64,000 nt of DNA from Haloactinopolyspora alba (GCF_003014555.1 NZ_PYGE01000001.1:62001-126000), one strand, 5' to 3'. Shown: positions 8,232-18,296, counted from the first letter of the stretch. The notes: generated by a model not told the origin, from the letters alone. Numbers and translations are program-made.

Positions 8232-10060
8232 AGCCGCCGTACGAGGACCGGGCGCTGAGTCCGTACACCGGCTACACCAGAGACCACTGGGTCGCCGCCG
8301 CAGACGGACTCCTGGAGGCCGCATGGCGGTGGTCCACCTCAGGCGGGGCACTGCTCGACCTGCCGGGGCCCACCTCCGCCAACGGTGCCCGCTCGGACGG
8401 CCTCGAAAGCTTCGCTCGGACGTTTCTCGCCGCCGGGTTCCGCGTTGCCGGGGAAGCCGGCGCGGACCCCCACGGTTGGCTGGACCGCTACGCACGGGGC
8501 CTCGACGCGGGTACCCGCACACCGGGGCGAGACGACACCGAGTCGTGGCCACTGATCCTCGACCACCACGTCGCCGGGCAGCCGATGGTGGAGTCGGCCT
8601 CCGTGGCGCTCGGGCTCCGGCTGACCCGTCCCTGGCTCTGGGACGCCCTCGACGAGCGCGTACGGGACCGAATCGAGGGCTGGCTCCGGGGTGCGCTGCG
8701 GCACATACCCTCGCCGAACAACTGGTACCTGTTCCCCTACACCGTGGCCGGGTTCCTGGAATCGGTGGGCCGCGGCGACGCCGAGACCGCGCGGGCACGT
8801 GACCGGGCGCTGGAACTGCTCGAAGGCTGGTACCGCGGGGACGGCTGGTATGCCGACGGCGACGGTCGCTCCTTCGATCTCTACAACGGCTGGGCGCTGC
8901 ACCTGTACCCGGTGCTGGACGCCCATCTCGCCGGAGTGCCCACGGCACTGGGGCCGCGGTTGCGCGAGCACCTGAAAACGTTCGCGCTGTGGTTCGGTAG
9001 CGACGGCAGTCCCATCCATTTCGGACGATCGTTGACCTACCGATTCGCCGCGGCAGCTGCCGTCGGGCTGGGCGCGATCACCGCGGACACCCCGCTGCGA
9101 CCAGGTGTCTCCCGACGTCTGCTCAGCGGCGCACTGCGGTACTTCGTCGACCGCGGCGCCGTCGACGAAGACGGGCTGCTGAGCCTGGGCTGGCACGGTC
9201 CACACAGACCAACCGTGCAGTTCTACTCCGGGCCGGGATCGCCGTACTGGGCGTCGAAGGCGTTCGTGTGCCTGCTCGCACCACCCCAGCACCCGCTGTG
9301 GACGGCGAGGGAGGAACCCGCGCCCAGCGAAGTCGCCGACACGGCGCTCGCGCTGCCCGCGCCAGGACTGTTGCTGCAGTCCACCGCCTCCGACGGTGTG
9401 GTCCGGCTGCACAACCACGGCAGCGACCACGTCCGGCCGCACGAAGCCGAGGCGGCCGATGGTGACGACCCGCACTACGGCCGCTTCGCCTACTCCACCC
9501 ACACGGGCCCCACCACCCGGGACAACGTGGCGGACAACCACTTCGCGATCGTCGTCGGGGCAGTGCGCAGTGTGCGCCGGCGGATCCATCCGCTCGGCGC
9601 GGGCCAGGGTGATGGCTGGGGATGGGGCGCGTCCTGGCATCGTCCGATCTTCGGGCGCGGTCCGGTGACCGTACCGAGCCTGCGTGTCGAGAGTGTCACC
9701 GTGGCTCGCGGGCACGACGAGGTGCGGGTGCATCGTGTGGTCGGCGCTCCGCCAGGTGCACGCGCCGAGCAGACGGGCTGGGCGAGCGGCCCCGGTGAGT
9801 CGGTGCTCCGCCCCCTGGCTGGCTGGAGCCAGCAGGATGAGGTACGTGCTCCGCACGGCACCGCCTATGTTCCGTGGGCCGTGCTCCCGCGTCTCAGCGC
9901 GGACGTTGTTGGCACAGAGGTACTGGCCGCGCTGGCTGTGCTGGGTGCCGAGCCCGGCGATCCGGTGGCCTCGGTCACCATCGACGGGCTCGAGATCCGC
10001 TGGCCGGATGGCTTTGCGGTCGCGATCCGGTTCGACCCGCTCGATGTGGTCCCCGGGTGA
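8228..10060 (+). CDS. DUF2264 protein, probable exo-acting glycoside hydrolase
   Basis: A 610-residue protein of the DUF2264 family: an (alpha/alpha)-toroid-like N-terminal two thirds (TGYTRDHWVAAADGLL, NNWYLFPYTVAGFL, DGWYADGDGRSFDLYNGWA, LYPVLDAH) and a beta-rich C-terminal third. No signal peptide is present, so it acts in the cytoplasm. From memory, DUF2264 enzymes have been assigned to a CAZy family that includes beta-glucuronidase activity; this should be confirmed. It is coupled to an upstream hydroxyacid dehydrogenase, which would fit processing of an oxidised sugar. The downstream LacI gene converges on it. Confidence 0.8.
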   Translation: MKPPYEDRALSPYTGYTRDHWVAAADGLLEAAWRWSTSGGALLDLPGPTSANGARSDGLESFARTFLAAGFRVAGEAGADPHGWLDRYARGLDAGTRTPGRDDTESWPLILDHHVAGQPMVESASVALGLRLTRPWLWDALDERVRDRIEGWLRGALRHIPSPNNWYLFPYTVAGFLESVGRGDAETARARDRALELLEGWYRGDGWYADGDGRSFDLYNGWALHLYPVLDAHLAGVPTALGPRLREHLKTFALWFGSDGSPIHFGRSLTYRFAAAAAVGLGAITADTPLRPGVSRRLLSGALRYFVDRGAVDEDGLLSLGWHGPHRPTVQFYSGPGSPYWASKAFVCLLAPPQHPLWTAREEPAPSEVADTALALPAPGLLLQSTASDGVVRLHNHGSDHVRPHEAEAADGDDPHYGRFAYSTHTGPTTRDNVADNHFAIVVGAVRSVRRRIHPLGAGQGDGWGWGASWHRPIFGRGPVTVPSLRVESVTVARGHDEVRVHRVVGAPPGARAEQTGWASGPGESVLRPLAGWSQQDEVRAPHGTAYVPWAVLPRLSADVVGTEVLAALAVLGAEPGDPVASVTIDGLEIRWPDGFAVAIRFDPLDVVPG

Positions 10061-10156
10061 GCCGTAGGGCCGCCCGTGCCGGAGCACATCCACGGAAGGG
10101 CGACCCCGGCACTGGCCCCGTGGACGCTGAACGTGCTGTGCCTCATCGGACAGCCG

Positions 10157-11164
10157 TCAGGCCGAGTCCCGGATGACGAGCTCGGTGGGGAGAATCAGCG
10201 GGGTCGGCCGCTCGCCGTCGATGAGCCGGACGAGCACCCGGGTCATCTCTTGCCCGAGTGCCTCGATGGGCTGGCGGACCGTGGTGAGCGCCGGTTGGGT
10301 GTGTTGCGCCGTCACGATGTCGTTGAACCCGACGACCGCGATCTCGCCGGGCACCTCGTGACCACGGTCGCGCAGCACGGTCAGCGCGCCGGCTGCCATG
10401 GCGTCGGAGGCGACGAAGACCGCGTCCAGGTCGGGATGCTCGTCGAGCAGCTGCGCCATCCCCTTCGCTCCGCTGCCTTCGCTGAAATCGCCGTTCGCCA
10501 CCCGGGTGTCGGAAAGACTGGCCAGCGCCATCGCCTCACGAAAGCCGAGGTAGCGGGAGACACCGACATGCATGTCCAGCGGGCCCGTCACGGTTCCGAT
10601 GTTCCGCCTGCCCTGCGCGATCAGGTACTCCACGGCCTGGCGCGCACCGCCCCGGTTGTCCGCGTCCACGTACCACTGCGGCGTCCGGTCCAGCGGACGC
10701 CCGCCGTGCACGACCGGAACACCGGCGTCCTCGGCCATCGTGGACAGCGGATCGTTCTCTCGCAAGGCCAGCAGCATGACCCCGTCGGCACCCCGGGACT
10801 GCAGGATGCGGGTGAGCCGCTCGCGGCCGCGCTCGGAGGCCGCCAGCACCAGCAGCAATTCGAGGTCGGTCTCCTCGATCACGGCGTTCACGCCGGTGAT
10901 CACCTCGGCGAAGAACAGGTTGGCGAACAGCGCCGGATCATCGCTGGAGATCGCGAGTACGACCGCGCCCCTACGCTGGGTGGCCAGTGAGCGAGCCGAT
11001 GTGTTCGGAATATAGCCGAGTTCGTCGATCGCCCGCTCGACCGCCTGCCGCGCCTTCTTGCTGACGTGCTGGGCGTTGTTGATCACCCGGGAGACGGTGC
11101 CGGTGGAGAGTCCGGCACGTTGGGCTACCTCCTCGAGTGTGGGTGGCCGGTCACTCTTCGTCAT
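10157..11164 (-). CDS. cebR: LacI-family repressor of the cellobiose locus (CebR/CelR-like)
   Basis: A 335-residue LacI regulator: HTH at residues 8-30 (TLEEVAQRAGLSTGTVSRVIN), hinge (YIPNTSARSLATQRR) and a sugar-sensor domain from about 60. It lies directly downstream of cebEFG-bglC on the same strand, as in actinobacterial cellobiose loci. The AAGCGCT-centred LacI operator sits 46 bases upstream of its start and another lies in the cebE/GH9 divergent region, which indicates autoregulation and control of the whole locus. By analogy with Streptomyces CebR and Thermobifida CelR, cellobiose should release it; this is inferred. Confidence 0.85.
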   Translation of the reverse strand: MTKSDRPPTLEEVAQRAGLSTGTVSRVINNAQHVSKKARQAVERAIDELGYIPNTSARSLATQRRGAVVLAISSDDPALFANLFFAEVITGVNAVIEETDLELLLVLAASERGRERLTRILQSRGADGVMLLALRENDPLSTMAEDAGVPVVHGGRPLDRTPQWYVDADNRGGARQAVEYLIAQGRRNIGTVTGPLDMHVGVSRYLGFREAMALASLSDTRVANGDFSEGSGAKGMAQLLDEHPDLDAVFVASDAMAAGALTVLRDRGHEVPGEIAVVGFNDIVTAQHTQPALTTVRQPIEALGQEMTRVLVRLIDGERPTPLILPTELVIRDSA

Positions 11165-11209
11165 TACCGACCCCCTGTTTCGCAGCGTACCCGTCCGAGC
11201 ATAGCAACT

Positions 11210-11223
11210 TGTAAGCGCTCACA
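11210..11223. promoter_or_regulatory. CebR-type operator upstream of the repressor gene
   Basis: TGTAAGCGCTCACA is a near-palindrome around the central CG of AGCGCT, like LacI-family operators (CebR sites in Streptomyces are TGGGAGCGCTCCCA). It overlaps the stop codon of bglC (11219-11221) and lies in the 54-base gap before the repressor gene, suggesting autoregulation. Confidence 0.7.
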
Positions 11224-12550
11224 GTCCGCCCCTGGCGATCATGTCCGCATACCACCGGGCGCTGTCCTTCAACGTGCGCCGCTGCGTGGCGTAGTCGACG
11301 TGCACGATCCCGAACCGCTGCGCGTAACCGAAGGCCCACTCGAAGTTGTCCAGCAGGGACCAGACGAAGTACCCGTGTAACGGAACACCCCGGTGGATCG
11401 CCTCGGCGCAGGCTCGCAGATGACCCTCCAGGTACGAGATCCGCCCTGCGTCGTGCACCGGCTCGTCGAAGGCCGCGCCGTTCTCGGTCACGTACAACGA
11501 TTGCGCCGGGTAGTCGCGGCGCAGCCGAAGCAGCAGTTCCAGCAGCCCGTGCTCGTCGATCTCCCAACCCATGGTGGTCCGTGGCCGTCCCTTGTCTCGC
11601 ATGGCCACGTGCGGCGAGCCGACGTACGGCGAGGCCTTGGGCCCGCCGGGTTCGCTCTCGCTGGTGACCACCATGGGCGAGTAGTAGTTGACGCCCAGGA
11701 AGTCCAGCGGCGCGGCGATGGTCTTCAGGTCGCCATCCCGGACGTGCTCCAGGGCGGAGACACCGGCCAGGTCCGCCCGCACGTCCTCGGGGTAGGCGGC
11801 GTGCAGCAGCGGGTCGAGGAAGAACCGGTTCTGCATGCCGTCGATGCGCCGCACGGCGTCCCGGTCGGCCAAGGATTCGGTGTGCGGGGATACCTGGGTG
11901 AGGTTGAGCGTGATACCGACCGGAGTCTCGCGCATCGCCTGCGCGGCGAGCCCGTGGCCCAGGAGCAAATGGTGCGCGGCGCGCAGAGCCGCGACGGGTT
12001 CCCTGCGCCCGGGGGCGTGCCTGCCGCTCGCGTAGCCGAGGAAGGCCGAGCACCACGGTTCGTTCAGGGTGGTCCATCGGCTGACCCGGTCGGCGAGGGC
12101 TTCGTGCACGGCAGCCGCATACTCGGCGAACCGGGCGGCGGTGTCCCGCGCGGGCCACCCACCCGCGTCCTCGAGTGGTTGCGGGAGATCCCAGTGGTAG
12201 AGCGTCGGCCACGGCTGAATTCCGTGTTCCAGCAGGGCATCGGCCAATCGTCGGTAGAAGTCGAGTCCGCGCTGGTTGATCGGCCCGGAACCGGCCGGCT
12301 GGACCCGAGGCCAGGCGATCGAGAAGCGGTACGCTTCCAGCCCGAGATCGGCCATCAGCGCCACGTCCTCGCGGTAGCGGTGGTAGTGGTCGGCCGCGAC
12401 CGCACCGGTGTCGCCGTTGTCCACTGCTCCCGGTGTGGCGGCGAAGGTGTCCCAGATGGACGGTCCACGCCCGTCCTCGGCGACCGCACCCTCGATCTGG
12501 TAGCTCGACGTCGCCGCGCCCCAGAGAATGCCGGGCTCGAAGGTGGTCAC
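11219..12550 (-). CDS. bglC: GH1 beta-glucosidase (cytoplasmic)
   Basis: A 443-residue GH1 enzyme. The substrate pocket starts with [14 protein letters not shown]-like residues ([14 protein letters not shown]), the acid/base Glu is in TLNEPW and the nucleophile Glu in YVTENGAAF. No signal peptide, so it cleaves imported cellobiose or cello-oligosaccharides inside the cell. The GTG start at 12550 overlaps the TGA of the upstream permease gene (GTGA, 12547-12550), placing it last in the cebEFG-bglC unit. Confidence 0.93.
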   Translation of the reverse strand: MTTFEPGILWGAATSSYQIEGAVAEDGRGPSIWDTFAATPGAVDNGDTGAVAADHYHRYREDVALMADLGLEAYRFSIAWPRVQPAGSGPINQRGLDFYRRLADALLEHGIQPWPTLYHWDLPQPLEDAGGWPARDTAARFAEYAAAVHEALADRVSRWTTLNEPWCSAFLGYASGRHAPGRREPVAALRAAHHLLLGHGLAAQAMRETPVGITLNLTQVSPHTESLADRDAVRRIDGMQNRFFLDPLLHAAYPEDVRADLAGVSALEHVRDGDLKTIAAPLDFLGVNYYSPMVVTSESEPGGPKASPYVGSPHVAMRDKGRPRTTMGWEIDEHGLLELLLRLRRDYPAQSLYVTENGAAFDEPVHDAGRISYLEGHLRACAEAIHRGVPLHGYFVWSLLDNFEWAFGYAQRFGIVHVDYATQRRTLKDSARWYADMIARGGL

Positions 12551-13368
12551 GCTTTGACAGCTCCTTCCATGATGCCTCCGACGATCTGCTTGCCGAACAT
12601 GATGAAGACGAGCAGCAGCGGCAGAGTGGCGACGAGTGCTCCGGTGAACATCAGCGTGTAGTCGGTGTAGTAGGTGGTGGACAGCTGCCTGAGGGAGAAC
12701 TGCACGGTCGGGTTGTCCGCCTCGAGCACAGCCAGCGGCCACAGGAACTCGTTCCAGGTGGCCATGAAGGTGAACAGGCCGAGGACCGCGGCGCCCGGCC
12801 GCAGTGCGGGCAGCACCACGGTCCAGTAGATCCGGAAGGTGTTGCAGCCGTCCACTCGCGCGGCCTCGAGCAACTCGTCCGGAACCGCACGCTCGGCGTA
12901 CTGCCGCATCAGGAACACCCCGAACGCGGAGACCAGGAACGGCACGATGACCGCTTGCAGTTCGTTCTGCCAGCCGAGTTCCACCATGATCATGTACAGC
13001 GGGATGATCCCCATCTGGACCGGGATCATCATGGTGGCCAGGATGATCACCAGCAGGGCGTTGCGGCCGCGGAACTTCAGCTTGGCGAAGGCGAACCCGG
13101 CGAGCGAGCTGAAGAACACCACCGAAACCGTGACGACCACCGAGGCGATCGACGAATTGATCAACCCGGTGAGGAAGTTGGCCTGCTCGGCCGCGAACAA
13201 CCGGGCGATGTTGTCACCAAGGTTGTCGCCCGGCAGCAGCGGTGGTGGCCAGTCGCCGACCACGTCGTTGGTCCGGGTGGCCACCACGAACAGCCAGTAC
13301 AGCGGGAAGGCCGAGAATGCGATCGCTGCGATCAGGGTGCAGTAGACCAGCACGGGGGATCTGCGCAC
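12547..13368 (-). CDS. cebG: Sugar ABC transporter permease, MalG type
   Basis: A 273-residue permease with about six transmembrane helices and the EAA loop ([20 protein letters not shown]) typical of MalG-type subunits. The GTG start at 13368 follows the MalF-type gene stop by 2 bases, with an AAAGGGG ribosome site inside the end of that gene. It forms the channel for cello-oligosaccharide uptake together with the preceding gene. No ATPase is encoded nearby; actinobacterial cellobiose systems commonly share the MsiK ATPase encoded elsewhere. Confidence 0.88.
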   Translation of the reverse strand: MRRSPVLVYCTLIAAIAFSAFPLYWLFVVATRTNDVVGDWPPPLLPGDNLGDNIARLFAAEQANFLTGLINSSIASVVVTVSVVFFSSLAGFAFAKLKFRGRNALLVIILATMMIPVQMGIIPLYMIMVELGWQNELQAVIVPFLVSAFGVFLMRQYAERAVPDELLEAARVDGCNTFRIYWTVVLPALRPGAAVLGLFTFMATWNEFLWPLAVLEADNPTVQFSLRQLSTTYYTDYTLMFTGALVATLPLLLVFIMFGKQIVGGIMEGAVKA

Positions 13369-13370
13369 GG

Positions 13371-14339
13371 CTATTTCCCCTTTCGCATGATGAGGAAGTT
13401 GATCAGGGCGAGGAGCATGATCAGGACGAAGATCATCCACGCCACGGCCGAGCCGTACCCGTATTCGAAGTCTCGGAAGGCCTTCTCGAACATGTACATC
13501 GACAGGGTCTGGAACTGGCGCAGGCTGCCGCCGGAGATGGCGTAGCTGCCCTGGCCGAAGATCAGTGGTTCGGTGAACAGCTGCATCCCCGCGATGGTGG
13601 ACATGATGACCGTGAAAATGATCGCCGGCCGGATCATCGGGACGGTGATATTCCAGAACTGCCTGATCCGGGAAGCACCGTCGACGGTGGCCGCCTCGTA
13701 CAGGTCCCGGGGAATCGACTGCATGGCGGCCAGATAGATCAAGGCGTTGTAGCCGGTCCAGCGCCAGTTGACCATGGTGGAGATCGCGATCCACGAGGAC
13801 CATTTGTCCGCGCGCCAATCCACCGCGTCCACGCCGATCAGGCCGAGCATTCCGTTGACCATGCCGACGTCCCGGGCGTAGATCTGGCTGAACACGATGC
13901 CGACCGCGGCGACCGAGGTCACGATCGGGAGCAGCACGCCCACCCGGAGGATGGTGAGCCCGCGCAGCCCGTGGTTCAGCAGGCTGGCCAGGACCAGCGC
14001 GATCAGCAGCTGCGGGACCGTGGCCAGTACGAGCATGCCCAGCGTGTTGATCGTCGCGTTCCAGAAGTCGGGATCGTCGAACAACTCGACGTAGTTCTCG
14101 AAGCCGATGAACGTGCCCGATCCACCCATGCTCCACTTGTGCAGGGAGACCCATGCGGTGTAGCCGAGTGGGAAGAGTCCGAATATTCCGAAGATCACGA
14201 AGAAGGGAGCGACGAAGAGGTACGGCGACCACTTCGCGTCCATCCTGCCGAGGAAGTCACCGAGCCGGCGCCGTGGCGGCGGCGTGACATCGCTGTTCTT
14301 CCCGGTACGTTCGGCCGTTCTAGGCCGCAGATCAGTCAC
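13371..14339 (-). CDS. cebF: Sugar ABC transporter permease, MalF type
   Basis: About 322 residues with six predicted helices and an EAA loop (EAATVDGASRIRQFWNITVP). An N-terminal ~40-residue polar leader precedes the first helix. The most likely start is GTG 14339; TTG 14342, one codon earlier, is closer to the AAAGGAC ribosome site (14348-14354). It lies between the binding-protein gene and cebG in one operon. The partner of the MalG-type permease in cellobiose/cellotriose import is inferred from the locus. Confidence 0.86.
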   Translation of the reverse strand: MTDLRPRTAERTGKNSDVTPPPRRRLGDFLGRMDAKWSPYLFVAPFFVIFGIFGLFPLGYTAWVSLHKWSMGGSGTFIGFENYVELFDDPDFWNATINTLGMLVLATVPQLLIALVLASLLNHGLRGLTILRVGVLLPIVTSVAAVGIVFSQIYARDVGMVNGMLGLIGVDAVDWRADKWSSWIAISTMVNWRWTGYNALIYLAAMQSIPRDLYEAATVDGASRIRQFWNITVPMIRPAIIFTVIMSTIAGMQLFTEPLIFGQGSYAISGGSLRQFQTLSMYMFEKAFRDFEYGYGSAVAWMIFVLIMLLALINFLIMRKGK

Positions 14340-14409
14340 CAACGTATGTCCTTTGTGAATATCAGATGGGGCGCGGCTTCTCGGTGCGCCGCGCCCCACC
14401 GGCCCCCAG

Positions 14410-15696
14410 TCAGTTCACCAGGCGTTTGGCGTCCTCGACCGCCTTCTTCCATGCCTCGTCCGGGCTGAGCTTGTCCTGCTCCACAGCGACCAGTGCGTTG
14501 CTGACCCTGTCACCGATCGGATTGTTGTCCGGGCCGAGGTACACGGGCTGGAGCGCCTTCGCACTCTCTCCGAAGATCTTCCCGACCGGCGCATCGTTGA
14601 AGTAGTCGTTGGTGAAGTTCTGCACTGCCGGGTCGTCGATGGCTTGTGGCGAGGAAGGGAAGTTGTTCTTCGACTTGAATGCCGCGATCTGACCCTCGGG
14701 GCTGGTCAGGAACTTCACCAGCTCGGCCGCCTCCGCCTGGTGCTCGCTCTGCGTGGGCACGGCGAGGAACGACCCACCACGTACGGCACCGTCACCGGGT
14801 ACCCGAGCGACGTCCCACTTGTCGGCGTTCTCCGGACCGGACTGCTCCTCGATCGTGCCGAGCATCCACGAAGGGCACGGGATCGTCGCGAACGTACCGT
14901 TCTTGAACCCCGCGTTCCACTGCGGACTCCATGGTTCGATGTTGGCTGAGAGTCCGGCTTCGACCATGTCGACAGTCATGTCCCATGCGGTGCGGACGGC
15001 CGGGTTGCTGTCGATCACCAGATTGTTACTGGTGTCGTAGTAGGTGTGGTCGCCCTGCTGCATCAGGATGTTCTGGTAGATGCCGTTCGAGGAGTCGAAG
15101 AAGTGGGCGCCGGTGTCCGCGGCGAGGAAGCGTTCGCCAGTGGCGAGATACTCCTCCCACGTCGGCCAGAGCTCGCCGACCGCCTTCCGATCGGTTGGCA
15201 GCCCGGCCTCGGCGAACAAGTCGGTTCGATAACACATGCCCTGAGCCCCGATGTCGGTACCCAGGCCGATGAGCTTGTTGCCGTCCGAGGTCAGTGCCTG
15301 CCGCCACTTCCAGTCCAGGAAGTTGGTTTCCAGTTCGGCGGCCCCGTGGTCGAACAGGTTCACGAAGTGCTGCGGGTTGGCCATGAACTGGCTGAGGATG
15401 CCCTCCTCCAGTGCGACCACGTCGCCCGCGCCCTCGCCGGTCGCGATCCACTGCTGCAGTTTGGGCAGGTAATCGCCCAAACTGCCGATGTTCTCCTCCT
15501 CGATCGAAATGTTCGGATGTGACGCCTCATACTCCGCGAAGAGCTGCTCGTAGCCGAACTGGCTGAAAGTCTTGATGACCAGGGTTGTCTTCCCTGACCC
15601 CGCCGAGTCTCCGGTTTCCCCGCCGCAGGCGCTGGTTGCCGCCAGCGCTCCGGCGAGCGCGGTCGCGAGCAGCGTCCGCCTCAGTCGGACAGGCAT
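14410..15696 (-). CDS. cebE: Sugar ABC transporter substrate-binding lipoprotein
   Basis: A 428-residue extracellular binding protein. The N-terminus has a charged start (MPVRLRRTL), a hydrophobic stretch and a lipobox-like TSAC at about residues 20-23, so it is probably lipid-anchored to the membrane. The mature part matches family-1 solute-binding proteins. ATG 15696 is chosen because GGAGG lies just before it. It heads the cebEFG-bglC operon and diverges from the GH9 cellulase gene across a region with a CebR-type operator. Cello-oligosaccharide specificity is inferred from the neighbours. Confidence 0.88.
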   Translation of the reverse strand: MPVRLRRTLLATALAGALAATSACGGETGDSAGSGKTTLVIKTFSQFGYEQLFAEYEASHPNISIEEENIGSLGDYLPKLQQWIATGEGAGDVVALEEGILSQFMANPQHFVNLFDHGAAELETNFLDWKWRQALTSDGNKLIGLGTDIGAQGMCYRTDLFAEAGLPTDRKAVGELWPTWEEYLATGERFLAADTGAHFFDSSNGIYQNILMQQGDHTYYDTSNNLVIDSNPAVRTAWDMTVDMVEAGLSANIEPWSPQWNAGFKNGTFATIPCPSWMLGTIEEQSGPENADKWDVARVPGDGAVRGGSFLAVPTQSEHQAEAAELVKFLTSPEGQIAAFKSKNNFPSSPQAIDDPAVQNFTNDYFNDAPVGKIFGESAKALQPVYLGPDNNPIGDRVSNALVAVEQDKLSPDEAWKKAVEDAKRLVN

Positions 15697-15829
15697 GTAG
15701 TACCTCCAGTCTCGCCGTCCCGGAAGCGATAACAAGGCAAGATCGCAGGTCGGGACTACCTAAAACACCGTTCACCTGCTGCGACGCTGCGGCGAGTGCC
15801 GGTGTTGGCACACTTCGTTCACAAGGAAT

Positions 15830-15843
15830 TGGAAGCGCTTACA
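15830..15843. promoter_or_regulatory. CebR-type operator between cebE and the cellulase operon
   Basis: TGGAAGCGCTTACA is almost perfectly palindromic about AAGCGCTT and resembles the site at 11210-11223. It lies roughly midway in the 300-base divergent region (cebE start 15696; GH9 start 15996), so one bound repressor could shut off both transporter and secreted cellulases. Confidence 0.75.
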
Positions 15844-15995
15844 GCGCACACTAACCCGTCGCCCCTGTCCTGTGAAGAGGACAACCCCAAGGGAGTTGGA
15901 TCGAGTGAAACCATTGACACGCCGAGCCAGCGCTGTGACTATGTCGGACCACTGACGCTGCGGCAGGCCGGAACCTGCTACCAGAGAGGCCCGGT

Positions 15996-18296
15996 ATGTC
16001 CGTCCCCCTCAGGCTGGCGTCGGCCGGCCTTTCCCTCGTACTTGTGGCCGGACTGGCCATTCCCGCGCATGCTGACGGCTACGAGCGGGTACTCAACGGC
16101 ACCTTCGACGGTGCGAAGAGTCCATGGTGGAGTAGCGGCAACACGCCGTCCCGGGTCGAGGACGGGCAGCTTTGCGCCGACGTCCCCGCCGGAACCGTGA
16201 ACCCCTGGGACTCGATGATTGGCCAGAACGACATCCCGTTGGAGGCCGACCAGCCCTACACTCTGCGCTTCACCGCCTCTGCCTCGGTGAACGTCACCAT
16301 CCGCACGGCCGTCCAGCTTGCGCACGAGCCGCACACCGGCACGCTCGACGGGCAGGTGACGCTGACCGACAAACCGCGGACCTTCGAGTTCACCGGCACC
16401 TCGACCGTCGCGACCAGGCACGCCCAGCTGTCCTTTCAGATGGGCGGTGCGCCGCAGCCGTACACCTTCTGCGTGGACGACGTGTCACTGACCGGTGGGG
16501 TGATCCCACCCGGCGGTGGCAGGGACTTCGGCACCCCCGTGCGGGTCAACCAGCACGGTTACCTCACCTCGGGGCCGAAGCGGGCGTCCATTGTCGACTC
16601 GTCGACGCGGCCGGTGCCGTGGAACGTGCGGGACGGTGACGGGACGATCGTCGCGAGGGGCCGTACCCGAGTGCATGGGGACGACTCCATGTCCGGCGAC
16701 CACGTGCACATCGCCGACTTCTCCCGGATCCGCGAGGCTGGAAGCGATTACACGCTGTGGGTTGATGGCGAGGTGAGCACGCCCTTCGACATCCTGGACA
16801 ATCCGTACGACACGCTACGCCGGGACGCGCTGGCGTACTTCTACCACAGCCGTAGCGGGGTGCCGATCGAGTCGAAGTACGTCGGCACTGACTACGCACG
16901 GCCCGCGGGACATCTCGGGGTCGCACCCAACACGGGCGACACCGACGTCCCCTGCCTTCCCGGAACCTGCGACTACACCCTCGACGTGCGCGGCGGCTGG
17001 TACGACGCGGGCGACCACGGCAAGTACGTGGTGAATGGTGCGCTGGCCGCGTGGCAACTGATGGACCTCTACGAGCGTTCCCTCCGGAACCGTGACTTCG
17101 AGGGAGTGCGCGACGGCCTGCTGCGGATTCCCGAGCAGGACAACAGCGTCCCCGACATCCTCGACGAGGCGCGCTGGGAGGTGGAATTCCTGCTGCGTAT
17201 GCAAGTACCCGAGGGGGAACCGCTGGCCGGCATGGTGCACCACAAGATCCACGACGCGGACTGGACCCCGCTCCCGACCCTGCCCCACGAGGACCCCCAG
17301 CCGCGCTACCTCCACCCGCCGTCCACCGCCGCCACGCTGAACCTGGCCGCCGTAGGCGCCCAGTGCGCACGGATCTGGCGGTTCCGAGACCGGGAGTTCG
17401 CCGATCGCTGCCACGCTGCGGCCGAGACAGCGTGGAACGCGGCACTCGAGCACCCTGATCGCCATGCTCCCCCGGAGAGCGACGGCGGCGGCCCCTACGA
17501 CGACACCGACATCCGCGACGAAACGTCCTGGGCCGCCGCGGAGCTGTACGCCACTACCAGCGAGCGTGACTATCTGCGTTTCGTCGACACCGAACTCACG
17601 AAGGAAGGCTTCTTCTGGAAGGAGACCGGTGGCCTGGCCGACCTGACCATCGTCCGGCTGCCGTCCCGCTTCCCGCTGCGGGATTACCTCGCCGCGCGCA
17701 AGCGGGTCCTCGGGGTCGCCGACGAGTACGTGCGTAACCTGCGGGCCCAGGGCTACCCCAATCCCTCGATGCCGGAGGACGGCGCCTACGCGTGGGGCTC
17801 GAACAGTGCCACCACGACCAGCATGGTGATCATGGCGACGGCCTACGACCTGACCCGCAAGCGTTCTTACCGCAACGCCGTGCTGGAGTCGATGGACTAC
17901 CTGCTCGGCCGGAACGCCCTGAACCAGTCGTTCATCAGTGGCTACGGCGAGCGGGCCAGCCACAACCAGCACCACCGGTACTGGGCCAACCAGATCGACC
18001 CCTCACTTCCCACCCCGCCGCCCGGCGCCATGGCGGGCGGGCCCAACTCGGGCCTGCAGGATCCGGTGGCGCAGCAGAACCTACGCGGCTGCGCCCCGGC
18101 CACCTGCTACATCGACGACATCGGTTCGTGGTCGACCAACGAAGTGGCCATCAACTGGAACTCGTCCCTCGCCTGGGTGGCGGCGTTCGCCGACTCCGTT
18201 GCGAACCGCCCGCCGTGGCGCCCCACGGGAGACGAACGGGCGGCACAGCGCCGGGGCCCGCGGAACCCAGCAGTGAAGAAAGGTGAATCCACATGA
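15996..18296 (+). CDS. Secreted GH9 cellulase with N-terminal CBM4-like module
   Basis: A 766-residue enzyme. Order of parts: signal peptide (about 1-26, ending AHA), CBM4/9-like beta-sandwich (about 27-165), CelD-type Ig-like module (about 178-270) and a GH9 catalytic domain (about 275-735). The catalytic base Asp is in GGWYDAGDHGKY (near 337-340) and the acid Glu in STNEVAINWN (near 716). A short Pro/Arg-rich tail follows; no second CBM or CBM2 is visible. Its stop overlaps the ATG of the GH6 gene (18293-18296). It probably degrades cellulose outside the cell and feeds the adjacent cello-oligosaccharide transporter. Confidence 0.93.
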   Translation: MSVPLRLASAGLSLVLVAGLAIPAHADGYERVLNGTFDGAKSPWWSSGNTPSRVEDGQLCADVPAGTVNPWDSMIGQNDIPLEADQPYTLRFTASASVNVTIRTAVQLAHEPHTGTLDGQVTLTDKPRTFEFTGTSTVATRHAQLSFQMGGAPQPYTFCVDDVSLTGGVIPPGGGRDFGTPVRVNQHGYLTSGPKRASIVDSSTRPVPWNVRDGDGTIVARGRTRVHGDDSMSGDHVHIADFSRIREAGSDYTLWVDGEVSTPFDILDNPYDTLRRDALAYFYHSRSGVPIESKYVGTDYARPAGHLGVAPNTGDTDVPCLPGTCDYTLDVRGGWYDAGDHGKYVVNGALAAWQLMDLYERSLRNRDFEGVRDGLLRIPEQDNSVPDILDEARWEVEFLLRMQVPEGEPLAGMVHHKIHDADWTPLPTLPHEDPQPRYLHPPSTAATLNLAAVGAQCARIWRFRDREFADRCHAAAETAWNAALEHPDRHAPPESDGGGPYDDTDIRDETSWAAAELYATTSERDYLRFVDTELTKEGFFWKETGGLADLTIVRLPSRFPLRDYLAARKRVLGVADEYVRNLRAQGYPNPSMPEDGAYAWGSNSATTTSMVIMATAYDLTRKRSYRNAVLESMDYLLGRNALNQSFISGYGERASHNQHHRYWANQIDPSLPTPPPGAMAGGPNSGLQDPVAQQNLRGCAPATCYIDDIGSWSTNEVAINWNSSLAWVAAFADSVANRPPWRPTGDERAAQRRGPRNPAVKKGEST

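Noticed and set aside
8339-10093. 584-codon open frame opposite the DUF2264 gene
   Set aside because: Antisense shadow in GC-rich DNA. The plus frame has the overlap-coupled start and recognisable family segments; the minus frame has none.
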